Notes under the pieces: generated by a model
The model's input: only the letters and a program-made list of their open reading frames with translations
Database searches by the model: none
Told to the model about the DNA's origin: nothing
Translations under genes and position numbers: made by a program
Part shown: positions 8,586-16,270 of the stretch, piece by piece
How the letters are laid out: the number at the start of each line of letters is the position of its first letter
Numbering within the stretch: position 1 is the first letter of the stretch
Assembly (NCBI RefSeq): GCF_900177715.1
Contig: NZ_FXWG01000002.1
Coordinates: forward strand, 248,001 to 312,000
Direction of reading: 5' to 3'
DNA from: Altererythrobacter xiamenensis
GTDB taxonomy: Bacteria; Pseudomonadota; Alphaproteobacteria; Sphingomonadales; Sphingomonadaceae
DNA: 64,000 nucleotides

Positions 8586-9551
8586 TTAGCGAGTCTCCAT
8601 GACTTCGTTTGAACGTTGCAATACGTCGAGGACGGCAATCGCTTCCTCGGCATCGGTCAGCGGACGCTCACGATCGGCGATACGATCGATGAAGTGCTGC
8701 ATCTCCGCCTTGAGCGGTTCGCCGTTGGGAACGTCGATATAACGCGGATCCGCCTTCTTCGCGGTATAACCATCGCTCGTGTGCGCAATTTCGTGATCGT
8801 AGACTGCTACCTTGTGTTCCCACGGAAGTTGATCGTCGAACACAGCCATGCCTTTGCTGCCAACCACGATGAGACGCTGTTCCTTGAACGGATGCAGCCA
8901 TGAAGAACGCACTTCGGCTCGCACGCCGTTGCCAAAGAGAATATCGACATGGCCGATGTCTGCAATTCCATCCTGCAGAATGTCCGAACCGTTTGAGCTG
9001 ACGTCCTTCACTTCGGAATCGACGAGGCCGAGAACCATCGAGATGTCATGGGGAGAGAAGCTCCACACGACATTTTCGTTGCTGCGGATCCGGCCCAGGC
9101 TGAAGCGGGTGGAAACGATGTAGCGGGGATCTCCGATCTCACCTCCCTGAACGATCTTGCGAAGAGCCACATAGCAGGGATGGTATTGGAGCAGGTGCCC
9201 GACCATCATCAGGACACCCGCCTCGGAGGCAGCCTGCGCCATCTCTCTTGCGTCGGACAGGGTCAGGGCAATCGGCTTCTCGACGTAAACGTCCTTGCCC
9301 ACTTCGATTGCCTGCAAGGCTACGTCGCGATGTGTCGGAGCAGGGGTTGCGATCACGACGCCTTTGACGGCTGGATCGGCGAGAGCATTATGCGGCTCGG
9401 CAAAATGTTGCACGCCTGCATCTTCGGCCAGCTTGCGTGCCGCATCGCTGGGATCGACCACCGAGTGGAGGACTCCCAGTTCATTGAGATTTCTGAAGAG
9501 GTTGCGGCCCCATGCACCGGCGCCGATAAGTGTGATCATCTTGTTTCTCAT
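8586..9551 (-). CDS. wbpB: Gfo/Idh/MocA sugar oxidoreductase (WbpB-like)
   Basis: A 321-residue NAD-dependent oxidoreductase with the Rossmann motif GAGAWGRNLFRNL at the N-terminus and the family's EKPIALT motif near residue 95. WbpB/WlbA enzymes oxidise the C3 hydroxyl of UDP-GlcNAcA to the ketone that is then aminated. The ATG shares one base with the TAA of the upstream transketolase subunit (TAATG). Placed directly before the WbpD-like gene, it probably supplies the 3-keto intermediate. Other Gfo/Idh/MocA members act on many sugars, so the substrate is inference from the neighbours. Confidence 0.82.
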   Translation of the reverse strand: MRNKMITLIGAGAWGRNLFRNLNELGVLHSVVDPSDAARKLAEDAGVQHFAEPHNALADPAVKGVVIATPAPTHRDVALQAIEVGKDVYVEKPIALTLSDAREMAQAASEAGVLMMVGHLLQYHPCYVALRKIVQGGEIGDPRYIVSTRFSLGRIRSNENVVWSFSPHDISMVLGLVDSEVKDVSSNGSDILQDGIADIGHVDILFGNGVRAEVRSSWLHPFKEQRLIVVGSKGMAVFDDQLPWEHKVAVYDHEIAHTSDGYTAKKADPRYIDVPNGEPLKAEMQHFIDRIADRERPLTDAEEAIAVLDVLQRSNEVMETR

Positions 9552-10429
9552 TATGGGCGCAGCTGCGCCAGGACATTTTCGACCGTCAGGCCATAGTGCT
9601 GGCGCAGGTAATTCTGGTCGCCAACCACGGACGGCCCGTTGTCGCTTATGGCAAGTTGAATGACGTTCAGCCCTGCAGCCTTCATGTTCAGGCCTGCACT
9701 GTTAGGCAGAACGTGCTCTTCGAGCGAGACAATCAGCTCATGCTTGGCCAACTGTTCTCGCACGGCAGCTTCCGACAGTGAGCGAAAGCGGGGCAAGCTA
9801 TAGACGGCAATGTCATCATCGGATTGCTCCGCTGCCTCCATAGCGACCGAAAGCAGACCGCCGACGGCCAGGATGGCTTTCCTGCCGCCCCTGCGATGAC
9901 AGACAAGTCCCAACCTTTCGCCGAAAGCTTCAAGTTCGGGAAAATCGAGTTCAGTCTTCTCGAGCCGCAGATATTTCGGCCCCGGCATAGTCGCACATTC
10001 GGTCACGTGTCGCTTGACCTGCGCGCTCGTGGATGGCGTCAATATCTCGACACCGCCGAGCGCCGAGATGATCCCGTAATCCTCGATCGCGAAGTGCGTG
10101 AAACCCAGCTGTCCGTAGGTGAAGCCCCCGCCTGAACACACCAGCGTCACGTTGAAATCATGATAGACCGGACCGTTGCGGAACTGCTCAAGGCCTCGCA
10201 TGAAGACGAAGTTGGCGATCGAATAGCAGAACGCAGCCTTGCCCAGCTTGGCCATGCCCGATGCGACGCCGATCATATTCTGCTCGGCAACCCCTACGTT
10301 GATAAAGCGCTCGGGAAAGCGTTCCGAGATTTCATTGAATATTCCGAACCCGAGGTCCCCTGTCAGGAGCACCGAATGGTCAATGCTGCCGAGCGTTTCG
10401 GTCATCTGGTTGACGAAGCTGTCCCTCAT
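9551..10429 (-). CDS. Transketolase, C-terminal subunit (split enzyme)
   Basis: A 292-residue protein covering the pyrimidine-binding and C-terminal domains of transketolase: residues near the start carry the LLTGDLGFGIFNEISERFP stretch, followed by RFINVGVAEQNMIGVASGM, where the conserved Glu activates ThDP. The C-terminal domain ends near residue 290. It overlaps the N-terminal half gene by ATGA, so the two are co-translated and should form one ThDP enzyme moving a two-carbon ketol unit. Split transketolases in glycan loci are not the housekeeping pentose-phosphate enzyme; a role in making an unusual or branched sugar is inferred. Confidence 0.88.
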   Translation of the reverse strand: MRDSFVNQMTETLGSIDHSVLLTGDLGFGIFNEISERFPERFINVGVAEQNMIGVASGMAKLGKAAFCYSIANFVFMRGLEQFRNGPVYHDFNVTLVCSGGGFTYGQLGFTHFAIEDYGIISALGGVEILTPSTSAQVKRHVTECATMPGPKYLRLEKTELDFPELEAFGERLGLVCHRRGGRKAILAVGGLLSVAMEAAEQSDDDIAVYSLPRFRSLSEAAVREQLAKHELIVSLEEHVLPNSAGLNMKAAGLNVIQLAISDNGPSVVGDQNYLRQHYGLTVENVLAQLRP

Positions 10430-11241
10430 TTCGAGCTCAGCTCCTCCAGAGCGGCCTGCCGCTCGTCATCGTCGGGCGAGCGGTAGTGCCACAGCACCGA
10501 ATTCTCCATGAAAGACACGCCTTTACCTTTGGTTGTGTCGCAGATCACCACGACCGGCCGGTCTTTTGTCGCGGGTTCGGCCATGGCCTGTCGAAGCAGG
10601 TCGTGATCGTGACCCGGGGTCCGGCGGACCTCCCAGCCAAATGACCGCCATTTGTCCTCGAATGGCTCCAGCGCCATCGTGGCCTCGGTTGTGTCGATTG
10701 ATTGCAGCTTGTTGTAGTCGATCACCGCCATCAGTTTCCTGAGGCGGAAGTGGGCGGCAAACATTGCCGCCTCCCAGACCGAACCTTCGTCGCATTCGCC
10801 GTCGCTCATCAACACGACCACTCGCCGGCCATGCGCATCAAGCTTGGAGGCGAGCGCCATCCCGGCCCCCAGGGACAGGCCCTGGCCAAGCGAACCGGTC
10901 GATACTTCGACACCGGAAATGCCCTTGTGCGACACGTGGCCCGACATGATCGAACCGTTCTCGTAGTGATTTTCGAGCATTTCAGGCTCGATGAAGCCGC
11001 GCCCGGCCAGTGCCGCGTAAACAGCAGCACCTGCATGCCCCTTGGAAAGGACGAACATGTCGCGGTCCGCCATCTGCGGATCCTTCGGGTCGACATTGAG
11101 AACATCGGAATAGAGCACGCCGAGAATGTCAGCGATCGAGAGGCACGACCCCACATGGGACGACCCCCCGAACGAGGTCATCTTGACGACCGATGTTCGA
11201 ATGAACTTCGCGAGTTGATCGCTCGTGGAATTGGGTTTCAT
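10426..11241 (-). CDS. Transketolase, N-terminal subunit (split enzyme)
   Basis: This 271-residue product is the ThDP pyrophosphate-binding half. It has the conserved KGHAGAAVYA histidine segment, GSLGQGLSLGAG, and the metal/ThDP motif SDGECDEGSVWEA ending at IDYNKLQS. I place the start at the ATG at 11241 (MKPNSTSDQLAKF), giving the usual 270-280 residue length. An earlier in-frame start at 11343 would run into the preceding aldo/keto reductase gene. It is followed with an ATGA overlap by the C-terminal subunit. The pair lies between an aldo/keto reductase and the WbpB-like gene. The natural two-carbon donor and acceptor are unknown. Confidence 0.88.
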   Translation of the reverse strand: MKPNSTSDQLAKFIRTSVVKMTSFGGSSHVGSCLSIADILGVLYSDVLNVDPKDPQMADRDMFVLSKGHAGAAVYAALAGRGFIEPEMLENHYENGSIMSGHVSHKGISGVEVSTGSLGQGLSLGAGMALASKLDAHGRRVVVLMSDGECDEGSVWEAAMFAAHFRLRKLMAVIDYNKLQSIDTTEATMALEPFEDKWRSFGWEVRRTPGHDHDLLRQAMAEPATKDRPVVVICDTTKGKGVSFMENSVLWHYRSPDDDERQAALEELSSK

Positions 11242-11314
11242 TGGGAACTTCACGGTGGAATGAGGCGCGGCTTCTAACACGCAGGTTTTTGGAATCAATG
11301 CGCTTCGGCCGACA

Positions 11315-12235
11315 TTATGCCTTCTGCCAACCAATACCTTCATACAATGGTGCCAGATCCGACATATTCAGGCGGTGACTATCCAATTGGACGAGCTCGT
11401 CTACTTGCCGGACATTCTTGACGCCAACGATCACGTGGTCGACGAAACCAGATTGTCGCGCGGCCTGTATCGCCGATTGACCCACCGACAATCCGGCATC
11501 TGCGGCGAGGTTTTCGATGGCCTTCAGGGCCTCGACGGTCCTTGGCCAGTTCTCCGCTCGAAAATGAGGAAGTCGATGGCGCCTGTCGTCGCCGTTGAAT
11601 GTGCTTGCCAGGTCATATTTTCCGGTCAGAAGGCCCTGCGCAAGAGCGCCATAGCCGAATCGATGGAGACCAAGTTCCTTCCATTTCTCGAAGGAGGCTC
11701 GCTCTTCGGCGCTCGACAAGAGGTTGAAGCTGGCCTGGATGGCGCTCATCCCGCGCTCCGCGCCATGGCGCACTGCGGCATCGGCGAAATTGGAGAACCC
11801 GAAGGCCTTGATCTTGCCCGATTGCACGGCGCCATTGCAGAACTCCAGAGTTTCTTCGATTGACGCGCTCTCGTCGGGCCAGTGAATGAAATAGAGGTCG
11901 ATCGCTTCGACCCGCAAGCGCGCAAGGCTGGCATCAAGCGCGGCGGCCAAATAGCCCGGACTGTTGTCCTTGTAGGTCTTGGCCCTCCCACCGGTCTGTT
12001 CCCAGCGGACCCCCGCCTTGGTGATGATCGTCGCGGCATGACGGCGTGGGCCCAAAGCCTTTGCGAGGCGCCGCTCGCTCTCACCCAGTCCATAAACATC
12101 TGCCGTGTCGAAAATTGTAAGGCCTGCGTCGAAAGCGTGCGAAATAGCCGCGCTCACTTCGACCGGGTCGAGCTCGCCCCAATCGGTCCCGCCGAGTTGT
12201 TCGCAGCCAATGACAATCCTTGCAGGGTCGGTCAT
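11315..12235 (-). CDS. Aldo/keto reductase
   Basis: A 306-residue (beta/alpha)8-barrel NADPH-dependent reductase. The catalytic tetrad of the superfamily can be read: Asp and Tyr in FDTADVYGLGESE, Lys in IITKAG and His in YFIHWPDE. Residues IGCEQLGGTDWG at the N-terminus match the first strand. It reduces a carbonyl, here possibly a keto-sugar or the product of the neighbouring split transketolase. The gene makes an ATGA overlap with the initiating sugar transferase upstream and leaves 73 bases before the transketolase N-subunit start. The substrate is not predictable. Confidence 0.87.
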   Translation of the reverse strand: MTDPARIVIGCEQLGGTDWGELDPVEVSAAISHAFDAGLTIFDTADVYGLGESERRLAKALGPRRHAATIITKAGVRWEQTGGRAKTYKDNSPGYLAAALDASLARLRVEAIDLYFIHWPDESASIEETLEFCNGAVQSGKIKAFGFSNFADAAVRHGAERGMSAIQASFNLLSSAEERASFEKWKELGLHRFGYGALAQGLLTGKYDLASTFNGDDRRHRLPHFRAENWPRTVEALKAIENLAADAGLSVGQSAIQAARQSGFVDHVIVGVKNVRQVDELVQLDSHRLNMSDLAPLYEGIGWQKA

Positions 12236-12885
12236 TTGTTCGTAAGCCCGAACGGCCGCGCCAAAACGAGCGCCACGGTTTTCAGCAAGATCTTCAAGTC
12301 CAACAGCAATCCTCTATTCTTGGCATACTCGACGCGAAGGCGGTTCTTTTGCGGCAGGACATTTCGCTCGAAACTGCCGTCGGGATCATTGTCATCGATC
12401 AGAGAACCCAAGTCGCTGAACCTGATCGAGGCCAGATCGGTAATGCCGGGCCTCACTGAAAGAATGATCAGCTCTTCGCCCCTATAATCGTCCGTATACT
12501 TGGGAAGCTCAGGGCGCGGACCGACAAAGCTCATATCGCCCACCAGGACGTTGAACAGCTGTGGCAGTTCGTCCAGCTTGTAACGCCTAAGAATTCGCCC
12601 AAAGGCCGTAACCCTATGGTCGTTGCGGCTTGTTGTGCCTGCGCCGTGTTCGGACCCAACCTTCATGGAGCGGTATTTCAGAATCTCGAAGGGCACGCCG
12701 TTGAGGCCGGTTCGAACGCCGCGAAAGAAAACCGGACCGGGCGATGACGCGAGGACGGCCAGGCTTAATCCGATCATGAGCGGAGAAAGGACGACCAGCA
12801 GGATGCCGGACACAAACATGTCGGCAGCTCGCTTGATGGTGCCGTAAAAGGGCGCCCCGTTTCCGGTATTGGCCGCAATCGACAT
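12232..12885 (-). CDS. Initiating undecaprenyl-phosphate sugar-1-phosphate transferase (PglC/WcaJ C-terminal type)
   Basis: A 217-residue bacterial sugar transferase of the small, single-membrane-helix class. After a short N-terminus comes KRAADMFVSGILLVVLSPL (membrane hairpin), then the catalytic region KYRSMK and the signature DELPQLFNVLVGDMSFVGP followed by RPELP. It loads the first sugar phosphate onto undecaprenyl phosphate, starting each repeat unit. The ATG at 12885 is four bases after the methyltransferase stop; longer in-frame readings run through that gene and look non-coding. It lacks the large N-terminal WcaJ domain. Confidence 0.9.
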   Translation of the reverse strand: MSIAANTGNGAPFYGTIKRAADMFVSGILLVVLSPLMIGLSLAVLASSPGPVFFRGVRTGLNGVPFEILKYRSMKVGSEHGAGTTSRNDHRVTAFGRILRRYKLDELPQLFNVLVGDMSFVGPRPELPKYTDDYRGEELIILSVRPGITDLASIRFSDLGSLIDDNDPDGSFERNVLPQKNRLRVEYAKNRGLLLDLKILLKTVALVLARPFGLTNK

Positions 12886-12889
12886 TGGG

Positions 12890-13747
12890 TCAGGAGGCTG
12901 CAGGCTTCTCGAAATACACGCCACCCCGGCCGTCTTCCAGAAGAGGGGTGCCAATCTTGCGCTCTTCGCGGAACTCGTCGGTCGCCTTGCGCGAACCGAA
13001 GCAGGTCGCGTAGTCGTCGATGATGACGTAGCCGCCAGCCGGCATCTTGTCGTAAAAGTTGTCGAGGGGAATCTTGGTCGATTCATACCAGTCCCCGTCG
13101 AGACGCAGGACGGCAATGTCGCCAATGATAGCCTTGTGCGGGGGGACCGTATCCTGAAACCAGCCCTTCACCAGATGCGTGCGAGCGCGGTCGAGACCGA
13201 GGTCGTCGAAAAGGAGTTCTTCGACCTGTTCGATCGTACCGAGGCAAGAACCCTTCGGCAGCGGCCGGATGAATTCGCCGACCCGGCCGTCACTGTAATC
13301 TTCCGCAGTAGGTTCGGGCAGGCCTTCGTAGGAATCGAAGAACCACTTCTCCCGCTCTTTCTCGCCCAGCGCCCGGCTGGCCATCGCCATCATTGCCGCG
13401 GTGCCCCCTTCGGCAACGCCGCATTCCACGATCGCACCATCAACCTTGGCGTTTTCCACCTTCTCGATAACATCGAAGGCGTTCTCAAGCGCCTTTCGGC
13501 CGCCCATCGTATGGGGGAGGAGGCGGAAGGTGAGCTTGTCCCGAAGCTTGCGATTTCCGCTCACGAACGGACGCCGCGCAGCCACCTTCACGCCATGACC
13601 GACGTAGAGAAGTTTCTTGTAGCTGCCATAGGCGAGTTCGTAGACGAACCCGTAGACGCCAGTCGGCAATATGCGGCGAAGGCCGGGGAGAACGGTCCGC
13701 GCGACCCGGCCGGCGATTGAGGGCTTGTAAGCTACAACTTCGTTCAT
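12890..13747 (-). CDS. TylF/MycF-type SAM-dependent O-methyltransferase
   Basis: A 285-residue class I methyltransferase. The SAM motif is VECGVAEGGTAAMMAMASR, followed by FFDSYEGLPEP and, in the C-terminal part, LRLDGDWYEST and VIIDDYATC, the acidic Mg2+-binding residues of macrocin O-methyltransferases. The ATG at 13747 follows the upstream stop by 16 bases and has a GGAG about 12 bases before it; longer readings enter the neighbouring gene. TylF relatives methylate a sugar hydroxyl in antibiotics or glycans, so the polysaccharide probably carries an O-methylated sugar. Position between the GT and the initiating transferase supports this. Confidence 0.85.
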   Translation of the reverse strand: MNEVVAYKPSIAGRVARTVLPGLRRILPTGVYGFVYELAYGSYKKLLYVGHGVKVAARRPFVSGNRKLRDKLTFRLLPHTMGGRKALENAFDVIEKVENAKVDGAIVECGVAEGGTAAMMAMASRALGEKEREKWFFDSYEGLPEPTAEDYSDGRVGEFIRPLPKGSCLGTIEQVEELLFDDLGLDRARTHLVKGWFQDTVPPHKAIIGDIAVLRLDGDWYESTKIPLDNFYDKMPAGGYVIIDDYATCFGSRKATDEFREERKIGTPLLEDGRGGVYFEKPAAS

Positions 13748-13763
13748 TTTCGTCACTAAGCTC

Positions 13764-15038
13764 CTACGCAGCCGCGTTGGCGACAACGTTTTCAATTCTG
13801 GCCACGAAATCGGTAAAAACCCGAGGACCGTGGAACCGCTCTTCATAAAGCTGGCGGGCATTTGACCGCACCCGGGCAAGTTCGCCCCGATCTTGTTCAA
13901 GCCATTCCAGAGTGTCCGCCAGCCGTTCACTGTCGTCGGAATAGATGAAGCCGGATCGGGTGTCGGTAATCATCTGTCCCATAGCGCTTTCTGCGAGATT
14001 TCCAACCAAAACCAGAGATCCGGCAAGGTACTCGCCGAACTTGTTGGGGATGCTCCAGCGGAAAGTGTCTATTTCTTTATACGGCAGCAATCCGACATCG
14101 GATTCCTCAAGCAGGTATCGGATCTCTCTCGCGTTGATCCAGCCGGGACAGTCAATCGTCTTGATCGTCGCGGCCTGCGTTCGGACGCGCTCGAAATCCG
14201 AACCATGGCCGCAAAGCCGGATTTTCACCGGGTCGTTCTTCTCAGATAGCTTGCGCGCTGCATCCAGCACCGGGTCGAGCGACATCATCGGTCCGATCGT
14301 GCCGACAAAAACCACGTTCAGTTCGCCGTCGACGATCTCGAACTTTTTCTTCATTGCCTCTTTCTCGAAGGATGAAAGTTCGATCGATTCCTGCGGCATA
14401 TATGCCATCAACAAGGGACGGTCTTCGGCAGTCTTTGCACGGGTTCCCTGGTCCAGCGCCCATTGGATGTACTGATCGGTCAATCCGGTGACGGCAGTGC
14501 TGGCGTCCACCACCTTTCCGAGCGAGCGACGCAACGGATGAAGGACAGGCGCGGCGATCGGCCTTAGCGCCGATGGAAGAACGTCCAGAAAAACATCAGG
14601 CCAAAGGTCCCTGACGTCGCAGACGTGCGGGATTCCGCGTTTCCCGGCATATTTGGATGCTTCGCGCGCAATCGTTACCGAGGGCAGCGAACTGAGAATC
14701 ACATCGGGCTTTGGCAAGGTCCGTGCATAGCGCGCGAACTCCTCTGCCAGCACGCGTTCGTCCTGCAATCTTTGAAAGGAGATGTTGCGGCGGTAGCCGG
14801 GGCCCTTGAGATAGACGATGTCGAAGCCCGGCATCACTTCTGTCCTTGTCGTCTCGTCAAATCTTTGCCGGCGATTGTAGTGATCGAAGGTCGAGGTGAA
14901 CCAGATGACCTCATGCCCTGCCGCCTGAAAGAACTCGGCCATCAGACCGGTGCGCAACTTTCGTTGCGCCCCGTCATTGTCGTGCGGAGTCGGTTCCGCC
15001 CGCTGAAGCAACCAGACCTTCATGCTAAAACCAATCAC
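13764..15038 (-). CDS. Glycosyltransferase family 4 (WbuB-like)
   Basis: A 424-residue GT-B glycosyltransferase. The N-terminal domain contains LRTGLMAEFFQAAGHEVIWF and CDVRDLWPD, features of WbuB-type GT4 enzymes that transfer amino sugars. The C-terminal domain has VVFVGTIGPMMSLDPVLDA and PNKFGEYLAGSLVLV. The GTG at 15038 overlaps the preceding stop as GTGA; an alternative ATG at 15023 (MKVWLLQRAEPTPHD) gives a family-like N-terminus five residues shorter and cannot be ruled out. Acts on the cytoplasmic lipid-linked intermediate; donor unknown. Confidence 0.87.
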   Translation of the reverse strand: MIGFSMKVWLLQRAEPTPHDNDGAQRKLRTGLMAEFFQAAGHEVIWFTSTFDHYNRRQRFDETTRTEVMPGFDIVYLKGPGYRRNISFQRLQDERVLAEEFARYARTLPKPDVILSSLPSVTIAREASKYAGKRGIPHVCDVRDLWPDVFLDVLPSALRPIAAPVLHPLRRSLGKVVDASTAVTGLTDQYIQWALDQGTRAKTAEDRPLLMAYMPQESIELSSFEKEAMKKKFEIVDGELNVVFVGTIGPMMSLDPVLDAARKLSEKNDPVKIRLCGHGSDFERVRTQAATIKTIDCPGWINAREIRYLLEESDVGLLPYKEIDTFRWSIPNKFGEYLAGSLVLVGNLAESAMGQMITDTRSGFIYSDDSERLADTLEWLEQDRGELARVRSNARQLYEERFHGPRVFTDFVARIENVVANAAA

Positions 15039-16270
15039 CCGACCTGATGAACTTCCAGGCGGTCGATGCGGCCGCCCAGATTACGCTGCGTCGGATTGGA
15101 GCCCGATTCCACCCGCAACCAATGCATCGGGCAGTCTTCGGTGACCGAGAAGGACTCTCGCCAGGTCTTGCTGCCGGAGCCGGCCAGATCGACGCGTGCG
15201 AGAACGCGATTGTCGTAGCCGCAAGTCACTGCGAGCGATGCCATGTTCTCTGGTACTCGGGCGGACAACTCTGCCTGAAGGTCGACAGTGTACACACCCG
15301 GCCTCAGCCGTATCAGGCGGCGTGCCAACAATCCGGCCTGGGCGGAGGGGAGGATGCTGAACTCAAGCGCGCGACCGTTATCGACTGGAGTTGCCAATGT
15401 GTCGGAGCCAAGGAAGGTTTCCCAATGGAAGGGCGGCCAGTCGCCTTTGGCAAACGATATATTGGAGCGCATTTGCCTATTGGCAGCTTCCGTGCCGGCA
15501 ACGTGACGGAACACGGCAACGGCCTCATCGACATGTCCATCCCTGATGGCATTGTGCATTACGAGACGGGTCACATTTTCTGACACGAGGCCGGCATCAC
15601 CTGGGAGCATCGTCCGCAGCTCCGCTGTGGGCGCGCTCATCTCCTGGCGCGCGAGCGCTGCTTGCCAGAAGGCATCGTCCCAATCAGGACCCTGGGACAG
15701 CTCCTGTGCGATCGCGCCCCGCCAGTCGGGGTCCTCAAGGAATGCCACGGCACGCGGCATGAGTGTTTCGCGGGCCAGGCGAGAAGTTCGCGCAGCGTCA
15801 TCAAGATAGCTTGCCGCCTGTGGCAGATTGCCGGAGGCATAGGCCAGTTCATGCTGATACATGCTGGTGAGGAAGTCGCGCTTGCTCATGCGCCTGACGG
15901 TCGCAAAAATTTCCTCCGCCCGATCGAGGTCGTTGCGCAGTGCTGCGAGCAGGCCCATCTGTCGCAGGGCCGGAACGTTGAGCCCTTGCGCTTGGAACGA
16001 CCGACGCGAGTAAGGTTCAATCTGATCGACCAGCATGGCGGGATCCTCGGCAGGATCAATCGAGGCAAAAAGCAAGTCGCCCATGCGGGCATTGGCCGCC
16101 GCATTGCCTCCGGAGATTCCCAGGACCAGTTGCGGAGCGGTTTTCTGTTGTAGGGCCACAAAGACCTGGAGAAAGGCTGCTATGGCAAGGGCCAGGGCAA
16201 TCGCAACGAGCAATAGCTTGCCGCCCGAGCCCGAGGCCAACCCCTTCTCCCTCGTTAAACTAGCTGTCAT
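15035..16270 (-). CDS. Single-pass membrane protein with TPR-like helical region, polysaccharide-locus accessory
   Basis: I do not recognise a named family. The 411-residue product has one membrane segment near residues 17-37 (LLLVAIALALAIAAFLQVFV) and then a long soluble part. Its first half is alpha-helical with repeat-like units such as LRQMGLLAALRNDLDRAEEIF, resembling tetratricopeptide repeats. The last 120 residues look beta-rich. It lies between wzc and a glycosyltransferase, overlapping both, so a role in assembly or export is inferred. The ATG at 16270 was chosen because the one at 16285 lies deeper in wzc. Probably anchored in the inner membrane with its bulk in the periplasm. Confidence 0.7.
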   Translation of the reverse strand: MTASLTREKGLASGSGGKLLLVAIALALAIAAFLQVFVALQQKTAPQLVLGISGGNAAANARMGDLLFASIDPAEDPAMLVDQIEPYSRRSFQAQGLNVPALRQMGLLAALRNDLDRAEEIFATVRRMSKRDFLTSMYQHELAYASGNLPQAASYLDDAARTSRLARETLMPRAVAFLEDPDWRGAIAQELSQGPDWDDAFWQAALARQEMSAPTAELRTMLPGDAGLVSENVTRLVMHNAIRDGHVDEAVAVFRHVAGTEAANRQMRSNISFAKGDWPPFHWETFLGSDTLATPVDNGRALEFSILPSAQAGLLARRLIRLRPGVYTVDLQAELSARVPENMASLAVTCGYDNRVLARVDLAGSGSKTWRESFSVTEDCPMHWLRVESGSNPTQRNLGGRIDRLEVHQVG

